Assembly: GCA_950097015.1 (NCBI GenBank)
Contig: CATNEN010000024.1
Coordinates: forward strand, 3,477,501-3,541,500
DNA length: 64,000 nucleotides
Source of the DNA: Macrostomum hystrix
Taxonomy: Eukaryota; Platyhelminthes; Macrostomidae
Reading direction: 5' to 3'
The stretch's first letter is position 1. Each line of letters begins with the position of its first letter. Below the pieces are notes generated by a model. The model saw only the letters and a program-made list of their open reading frames with translations, did no database searches and was not told where the DNA came from. Shown in pieces: positions 23,401 to 32,400 of this stretch. A program made the position numbers and the translations under genes.

Positions 23401-26400
23401 CCCGTGTCTCATCTCTCCCGTGTCTCATCTCTCCCGTGTCTCATCACCCCCGTGTCTCATCTCTCCCGCGTCTCATCTCTCCCGTGTCTCATCTCTCCCG
23501 TGTCTCATCTCTCCCGTGTCTCATCTCTCCCGTGTCTCATCTCTCCCGTGTCTCATCTATCCTATGTCTCATCTCTCCCGTGTCTCATCTCTCCCGTGTC
23601 TCATCTATCCTATGTCTCATCTCTCCTGTGTCTCATCACCCCCGTGTCTCATCTCTCCCGTGTCTCATCTCTCCCGTGTCTCATCTCTCCAATGTCTCAT
23701 CTCTCCCGTGTCTTATCTCTCCCGTGTCTCATCTATCCTATGTCTCATCTCTCCCGTGTCTCATCTCTCCCGTGTCTCATCACCCCCGTGTCTCATCACC
23801 CCCGTGTCTCATCTCTCCCGCGTCTCATCTCTCCCGTGTCTCATCTCTCCCGTGTCTCATCTCTCCCGTGTCTCATCTCTCCCGTGTCTCATCTCTCCCG
23901 TGTCTCATCTCTCCCGTGTCTCATCACCCCCGTGTCTCATCTCTCCCGCGTCTCATCTCTCCCGTGTCTCATCTCTCCCGTGTCTCATCTCTCCCGTGTC
24001 TCATCTCTCCCGTGTCTCATCTCTCCCGTGTCTCATCTATCCTATGTCTCATCTCTCCCGTGTCTCATCTCTCCCGTGTCTCATCTATCCTATGTCTCAT
24101 CTCTCCTGTGTCTCATCACCCCCGTGTCTCATCTCTCCCGTGTCTCATCTCTCCCGTGTCTCATCTCTCCAATGTCTCATCACTCCCGTGTCTCATCTCT
24201 CCCGTGTCTGATCTCTCTCGTGTCTCATCTCTCCTGTGTCTCATCTCTCCCTTGTCTGATCTCTCTCGTGTCTTATCTCTCCTGTGTCTCATCTCTCCCT
24301 TGTCTCATCTCTCCCGTGTCTCATCTCTCCCGTGTCTCATCTCTCCAGTGTCTCATCTCTCCCGTGTCTCATCTCTTCCGTGTCTCATCTCTCCTATCTC
24401 TCATCCCTCCCGCGCCTCATCTCTCCTGTGTCTCATCTCTCCCGTGTCTGATCTCTCTCGTGTCTCATCTCTCCTGTGTCTCATCTCTCCCTTGTCGTAT
24501 CTCTCCCCTGTCTCATCTCTCCCTAGTCGTATCTCTCCCTTGTCTTATATCAGCTGTGTCTCATCTAGATTAGACTAGATTAGATTAGACTAACTAGATA
24601 GCTGCTGGACGCTAAACTGCATCACAGTAGGCTTAAATAATAAAATGGTCTATAAGAATAATAAGGTAAATAAGGCACCAATTGGACGATCGATTGCTTC
24701 TGGCAGATGAGAGATAGAAATAAGTCGATTAATTTTCTTGGTTCTTCATCTCCAACAGGGGAATTCAGTCAGGCAATTCTCTGGTGAGCTTAACAGCTGG
24801 TAGCGAATCGACTGTCAGACCGGGCACCGGAGAGATCAAAGGCGCCGCCGCGCCGAAATCGGCTGGCAAGAAGCCGACGAAAGCACGTGAGCAAGCGAGC
24901 GAAAGGCCGGTTGTAAAATCAGCCAAAATTTATGGGATTGGTCTATTTTGTGGGCAAAGTCTTTGGGCAAGCGCTTGTTAATTGAATGGTTTGCCTACGG
25001 AAGCTTTGAAACTTTTTTGGTGATTGTTAATCCTTGGTTCTGGAACATTGTGCAGCTGTGTCTCGCGCTTAAAGGCTCTTAAGGTCCTGAGTTCGAAACT
25101 CGGGGAGTTATTTTCTAGAAAGAAAACTATCTTAAGAAAGAAATCCATTCAAAGAGAGAAAGCGATGTCCAGAAAAACAACAACAATTTTAAGATCGTAT
25201 TTTCTCCGCCAACTGTTCTAAGAAAGACGAATTCCAGGAAAGTAGATCATTCCAAGAAAGCTATTTATTTTAAAGTTTCATTCGAATACAACAAATTACT
25301 TAAAGGAAAAAATTAAAAGGAAGAAAATGCTCCATGATAGCAAGAAATATTGAAGACAGAAAGAGAATAATTCCAAAAAGGCAAATTGTTTCTAAAAGCT
25401 TTCTAAGAAAGAACCCGATTTAAAACCTCTAATTCCTCCAAAACAAAATTTGGAGGCACTCGCCAATCATCATGACACAAAGTATGCTAGTTAAAAATAA
25501 AAACTTACTTCATTGAGTGGCACAGCCTGTTGCTTAGCAACCTCCATGCTCCCAGTGGACTAAACTCAGTGATGTTGTTGACTAGACAACCAATCTGATC
25601 TCCTGATGTGTGTCCCTATCGATTGCTGTCTTTAGCTGTCTAAGCAAAGAGAGGCAAATCCTACTTGCCTCAGGTCCTTTTATCGTTTGCTAATCCAATA
25701 GTTGCTATGCGGCCAGGGAGAATTTTAGCCAATCGCGTTCGTCCTCTGACTAGCTAGCTCTGTCACACTCTCTTCTCTCTACTATCTTGGGTGTGTGATG
25801 TTATTCAATGGACTCTTGAATGTTATTCAATGCGTTCACTCTGCACCACTTTGTATTATGGCTTTGCTACCATTGATTGTTTATGTCTGTCGGTCCTTAG
25901 TGCAAGCTGAGTTGTTTACCAGTGTCACGCGTGGCTTGCGTGCTGGTTGAGGTGGCTGGCCCGCGGGGCCCAGCCGTGCCCTAAGCCCTAGGGTCAAATA
26001 GAACAGAGCGATAATATAAGGAGCCGCAACTCCCAACTGACTCGCTACGTTCTAGTGAATCAATTCTTGGCCAGCCTTCAGTCTTAAGTCATTACAAATG
26101 GCGACGAGTTCCGCGCTAGGTGGCATCCCCGTGCTCTCCGCTAACACAGATATCGATGTATATCTGGAGAGACTAGATCACTACTTCACATGCAAAGATG
26201 TGAAAGAGGAGGCGAAGGTGGTCACACTTGTCACGGCAATCGGCGCGGAGGCCTACACGGTGCTACGCAATCTGGGCAATATTACTACTTCCGTTCGTTA
26301 TATTATTTTTTCGTTTGAATTCGTGCCACACGTGCATTCTGAGTTTGAAAAGTTGTGCTGACGTGGCTTTGCCGTGACTTGACACTTGGATCTATGTCTA

Positions 26401-29400
26401 TGGCAAAATCTGGCAAATATGGGGGAACAGGAAGCTAAGGCACAGAAACTCTGCAGCTGAAGATTTTGCGAAGGCCAAGCTGCGTCAAATGCATGACACG
26501 AGTGCTGCTCTATTCGAAAGCCACCTCGAAGAATTCTTATGGCGCTGTCAATACCCCAAGAATAGCTTCGGTGCCCTCCTCTACTGGATTAGGCACTTAC
26601 CCGGTTTGAAAGAAGAAAGACTGACCAAGACTTTTCAGAACTGTCTGACCAAACTACGACTTTTTGTTACCGTTAAAAATGTTTTTGTCGTTATCTGTCG
26701 TTTGCAAACAAAAAAATAATATAACGAACGGAAGTAGAACATTGCCGCAATCTGTGCCAGCCTGACAAGGTAGCGGACAAGACGCTGGACCAGCTGTCTG
26801 AGATTCTGCGCGACCACTATGCACCGAAGCCTTCAGTGCTGGCAGCTCGATTTCGTTTCCAGCGGCGCGTGCAGCAACCCGGCGAGAGTTTCACAGACTT
26901 TGTCGCTGGCTTGAAGGCCTTGTCCGCTCATTGCGCCTTCCAGAACTCATTGGAGGAGCGGCTGCGCGACCAGCTTGTCTTCGGACTGTACAGCGACGCC
27001 TTCCGTGCGAAGCTCCTGGAGGAGGTGAATCCCACATTCAAATCGCTGCAGGAGAAAATGCTCCTCCTTGAGTCAACCGAGCGATCCTCGCAGGAGATGG
27101 CAAGTAAGCCGGCGGCGGCCGTGCCCAGTTGCGCACGCATGGAGGCAAGCGGAGCCAGCGCCGAGGTGCCACTCCAGCTGCACTCGGCGGCGACTCTCCA
27201 CATCAACGAAGCGTCAAGGGCGGAAATAGCGGCAACTTAGGCAAAGGCGGAGGAGACAACGGCCGAGATGGTGGAACCTGCGCAAGCTATGGTGGCGCCC
27301 ACAGCCGTCAACTCTGCAAGCTGCGAGACGCCAAATGCCATTCATGCGGCAAGACGGGCCACATCCGCAAGGTCTGCCGCTCGCCCAAGCTGCAGCTTCT
27401 GCAGGAAACCTCGCCTTCGTCACCGGATGCCTCGTCGCAGATGCCGATTTTCACCGTCCAGCTGCCCTGTGGCAGCTTAGGACCGACGGTGCAGCTACAA
27501 GTGAACGGGCGCCAGTGCCAGTTCATCATCGACACAGGCTCCGCTGTCACTCTGTTGCCGCAGAATTTGCAGCGGACTCGGAGGCTTCTGCCGCAGCTCC
27601 CACTGACGCCATCAACCGCCGTCCTGCGCACCTTCACCGACGAACGATTTCGCCCCATCGGCCAGGCGGTGGTCACCGTCAAGCACAATAGCCAGCATCT
27701 GCAGCTCCCGCTGCTTGTCGTCACGCAGGGCGAATCGGCGCTGCTCGGACGGGACTGGCTGGCTAAGCTGCGGCTGGACTGGTCGAGCATCATGGCGCAG
27801 GTCCTTGGCGCTCGTTTCTTGGAATGCTGGCGCAGTACGGCAAGTTCCTGCCGAATCTATCCACCGTGCTGGCGCCGCTGCATCAGCTCCTGGTCAAGAA
27901 CACGCGCTGGTCCTGGGAACGGCCGCAGCAGCAAGCGTTCGCCGAGGCAAAGCGGCTGCTGCTTCGGTCCCCGGTGCTCGTGCACTACAGCCCGGACCTG
28001 CCGCTGCGATTGGAGTGCGACGCCTCTCCCTACGCCTTGGCGTAGTGCTGACGCACCGCATCGGCGACAAGGACTGCGCGGTCGCCTTCGCTAGCCGGAG
28101 CCTGAACACGGCACAGCGCGGCTACTCGCAACTGGACAAGGAGGCGCTGGCCATCATGTTCGGCCTGGACCGCTTCCACCAGTTCCTCTACGGCCACCGC
28201 TTCACCATCGTCACTGACCATCTGCCGCTGCTGGGGCTGCTAGGCGAGCGCAAGGGCATCCCGGCGCATGCGGCCGCCCGCATGCAGCGCTGGGCCTCCG
28301 CCTGGCGAGCTACGACTATGCGCTCGAGTTCCTGCCGACGGAGAAGCACGCTAACTGCGACTCGCTCTCGCGACTGCCGCTGCCGCAGCTGTTCGAGGAG
28401 GAGGCGGCTGTCAACTCGCTGCTACTCGACGAGGGGGCCGGATCGGCCGTCACGGCGCAGACGGTGGAGCGACACACGCGGACAGACGCATCGCTGGGCC
28501 GCGTGCTACGCTGCCTGCAGACTGGGGCGCCCATCGGCGCCGAGCTGAGCGACTGCGCCCGGCGGCAGACGGAGCTGTCGGTTGACCAAGGCTGCGTGTT
28601 GTGGGGCGCCAGAGTCGTAGTACCAGCGGCGCTGCGCGATCACGTCATCCAAGAGCTCCACCAGGCGCATCCAGGCACCAGCAGAATGCGCGCCCTAGCT
28701 CGCAGCTACGTCTGGTGGCGATTTGGAGGCTGCAACTAAGACCTGCAGGACCTGTCAGCTCAACCAGCCCGACCCGCCAAAGGCGCCCGTGCAGCCGTGG
28801 CCGTTCCCGTCGGAGCCGTGGGAGCGCCTGCATGTCGACTTCGCCGGGCCTGTCGACGGTCATGTGTACCTGGTGGTGGTGGACGCCCACAGCAAGTGGC
28901 CGGAGGTCGTGCGGATGCGCTGCACCACAGCGGCAGCCACAATCGCGAGTCTGCGGGAGATCTTCGCCCGCCAAGGCATCCTGCGCACGCTGGTGTCCGA
29001 CAACGGGCCGCAGTTCGCCTCCGCCGAGTTCGCCGAATTCACCCGAGCCAATGGCATTCGTCATGTGTTCTCGGCACCTTTCCATCCTGCCACGAATGGC
29101 CAAGCCGAGCGCTTCGTCCAAGTTCTAAAGCGGCATCTGCTCAAGAGTGGTCTTTCTGATGTCGATCTCCAGCGACTACTGCTCGGCTACCGCAACACGC
29201 CACTCAGCGTCAGCGGCGTCGCTCCCAGCCAACTACTTGTCGGCCGGCGGCTCCGATGCCGCCTGAATCTACTGGTACCATCACTGGCCGACGACGTGCG
29301 ACAGCGACAGGAGCAGCTGCTACCGAGCAGGAAGGCGGCGCGTGAGTTCCAAACCGGTGATCGTGTGCTCTTCCGCTACTTCAGCGCCGGTGCGAGAGCC

Positions 29401-32400
29401 GGCGACACGCCGCGCTGGGCGGAGGGCGTCATCAAGAGCGCTGGCAGCCGCAACTGCATCGTCGACTCGCAGCGCGGTCAGCACATGCGGCATGCGGATC
29501 AGCTGGTTGCGGCCCGCGCTGACGGCTTCGACCTCGACATCGCTGATGTCGGCCAGCCGCTGACTGATGGCGGCGGTGACGCGACCCTGGGAACTGGCGG
29601 TGCGCGCGCCACTCCTGATACTGTCGCCAGCGGCGCCACCATCGGCGAGGCGGCACCTGAACCCGCCGACGGACCGGAGAGCAACGCGCGTCGGGATGCC
29701 ACGAATCCCCGGCGGTACCCTCTGAGAGCTCGTGGCCCACCTGAGAGACTGCAGCTGTGATGGGAGAAAACTGACTCAGAGGGGAGATGTGATGTTATTC
29801 AATGGACTCTTGAATGTTATTCAATGCGTTCACTCTGCACCACTTTGTATTATGGCTTTGCTACCATTGATTGTTTATGTCTGTCGGTCCTTAGTGCAAG
29901 CTGAGTTGTTTACCAGTGTCACGCGTGGCTTGCGTGCTGGTTGAGGTGGCTGGCCCGCGGGGCCCAGCCGTGCCCTAAGCCCTAGGGTCAAATAGAACAG
30001 AGCGATAATATAAGGAGCCGCAACTCCCAACTGACTCGCTACGTTCTAGTGAATCAATTCTTGGCCAGCCTTCAGTCTTAAGTCATTACAGGGTGTATTT
30101 CTCGCCAATGGGGCCAGGTTACGACTCTTGTCGAATGATTGTGAATCCCATTCAGTTTCAACAGAACATACCTCTAAAACTCATTTAAGCTCCATCAACC
30201 GCAAATAAGCTCGCACGAAAATTAGCAACCATAGTGAGAATTAATAACACAACAGAGGGCTGCAGTGATGACAGAAAGACGAGACTGGGGAGAGATAAGA
30301 CAGGGGAGATAAGACGGGAGAGATGAGACACGAGAGAGATAAGACAGGGGTGAGATAAGACGGGGGAGAGATAAGACGGGAGATAAGACAGGGGAGAGAA
30401 AAGACGGGAGATAAGACGGGGGAGAGATAAGACAGGGGAAAGATGAGACACTGGAGAGATGAGACGCGGGAGGGACGAGAAATAGAAGAGATGAGACACG
30501 GGAGAGATGAGACGCGGGAGAGATGAGACACGTGAGAGATAAGATACTGGAGAGATAAGACACTGGAGAGATGAGACACGGGAGAGATGAGACGCGGGAG
30601 GGATGAGAAATAGAAGAGATGAGACACGGGAGAGATGAGACACTGGAGAGATGAGACATGGGAGAGATGAGACACGTGAGAGATGAGACACGGGAGAGAT
30701 AAGACACGGGAGAGATGAGACACGTGAGAGATGAGACACGGGAGAGATAAGACACGGGAGAGATGAGACACGGGAGAGATGAGACACTGGAGAGATGAGA
30801 CACTGAGACAGGGAAAAGGCCATACTGACATGCGTGGTGAGCCTATTTTGATTGTGTCGTGTTTTTACTCTGAGCAGAGTTAATTACCCATAGCTTCCGA
30901 AAGCAACTCAGGAAAAGTTGAAGTTATCTGCAAAAGCAATCCGCAAATGAACATGAGCTAAGCTGAGTAGCGTGTGCCAATCACTAAGCCAGCAGAAGCC
31001 ATAGCTAGGTATTCAAATATTCGATACATTTTTCCCAAATCTCAAGTTGGACGCAATTTTCAATGGTGCTTCCTGCTTTGAAAAGCATCTTCTTTTAATT
31101 TTTAATTTTCCTTTCTTTGCTTTGCTGCTACAATGGCCAAACTGGCACAATTGATTTTTTTTTGAAAGCCAGTCTTCTTTGAGACTCGGCTTTCTTTCTA
31201 AGAAAAAAAGTGAAAGCCTTTTGATGCTCTGATTCAAAGGCTGCGCATCCACAGCCATTCATTTTAGCTTGCATCCATTCACAGAAAAATATAACCAAAG
31301 TCAATAAGCTAGTGAGAGAAGTTTCCGGTCTCTCTATTTGTAGAGACAGGGGGCCCACATGTCAAGATAGAAATCGATAATTGCTTCAGTCTCATAAGGG
31401 TAAAATATACATTTATCTATTTATTTAAAAATTGCTTCTTACACAATGGAGCGTTTAATCAATGCAACAATTAGTTTTTAGTGCATCGAGCTCCCGACTT
31501 GAAGGTCGGGGGTTCGATTCTTGACTCCACTGAAACAATTTGTATAATTTAGCATGCCACTTGACTCTGCATTGCTTTAGTTCACCCAGCTGTTAAATGG
31601 GTACCAGAATTAGCTGGTGGTTGGTGTGGCGTCTGCCCAGTCCATGGACTGAACAGCCGCATGCAGCCTTCAGATGTGCCTTAGCTGCGGCTGGCTGTCG
31701 GCTGCACCAGGGTTAATTCGCGAATTTCTGTTACAAGTGCACGTTTTATGTTTCGCATTTTTATTTTAACTATTGCTACTCAATTCAGTAGTCAATTCAA
31801 AGCCACAAAAAGCAGATTTACTGCGAAATAAAGAATGCAAATTTAGCATTCTGTTACTGCAAGTAGCTAGTTGCGGACATTTCATTCGGAATTCCGATTT
31901 AGTCGAGAGTTGGTTAAATTTACTAATTACACTTGCAATTTTTTTCTCACGCCAAAATACGTCAACTACAGCCCCACGCCTAGATCCCAAATGGGACTAG
32001 GAAAATATTTCTAGTCAGCAACCATCATTGGGGATATTAGCTTGGGGATTTGGGGACTAAATTTGCCAGCCTAAATTAATGGTCGACATATTGAAACATT
32101 TCCTGCAACTTTAGGCTAAGCTTCGGTAAACTTCAAGCCAAGTTATCTGTTTTGCTGCTTAGACAACCGATGAAGCAACATTCTCTTGGCAATTTGTCTC
32201 AAGATCTTTTATTTTACCAGCACTTCTGGCTCTTGTCTTCATCTCTCTGCTTCCTGGCCCATGCGGCTCGCTTCATTGTTAAAGTTCTTCTACTTCGTAT
32301 ATATAATCTATTTTCAGTCTCTCCACTATCCTCTCCTCTCTCTATTCCCAACTGTCTGTCTCCTCTCACTTGTCTCCCTCTCATCTCTATCGTTTTAACT

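Larger units (their letters stand above)
26098..27240 (+). pseudogene. gag: gag of the Gypsy element, interrupted
   Basis: The first part (26098-26274) encodes MATSSALGG and [16 protein letters not shown], the typical start of invertebrate Gypsy gag. A 472-bp Merlin element then breaks it. Gag resumes at 26747 with [36 protein letters not shown] and [15 protein letters not shown]. This frame stops at 27240, while the zinc knuckle continues in another frame, so there is a frame break or a frameshift site at about 27.13-27.23 kb. Confidence 0.9.
25794..30090 (+). mobile_element. Ty3/Gypsy LTR retrotransposon, RT-deleted, with nested Merlin insertion
   Basis: Two 303-bp LTRs look identical base for base, and a GGGTG duplication flanks the element (25789-25793 and 30091-30095). 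Inside are gag, zinc knuckle, aspartic protease (DTGS), RNase H and integrase in the Gypsy order. Reverse transcriptase with its Y-x-D-D box is missing at about 27.79-27.81 kb, and several single-base frame breaks are visible, so the copy cannot move by itself. No envelope gene is present. It sits in the intron between DPP exons 1 and 2, in the opposite orientation. Confidence 0.95.

Noticed and set aside
22812-24578. Overlapping Ser/Pro/Val-rich frames of 439-588 codons
   Set aside because: All three plus frames are open with nearly the same peptide because the 16-bp unit cycles through the frames; a repeat artefact.
25075-25110. tRNA gene or SINE at GTCCTGAGTTCGAAACTCGG
   Set aside because: A B-box-like stem-loop only; no A box, acceptor stem or SINE centre nearby.
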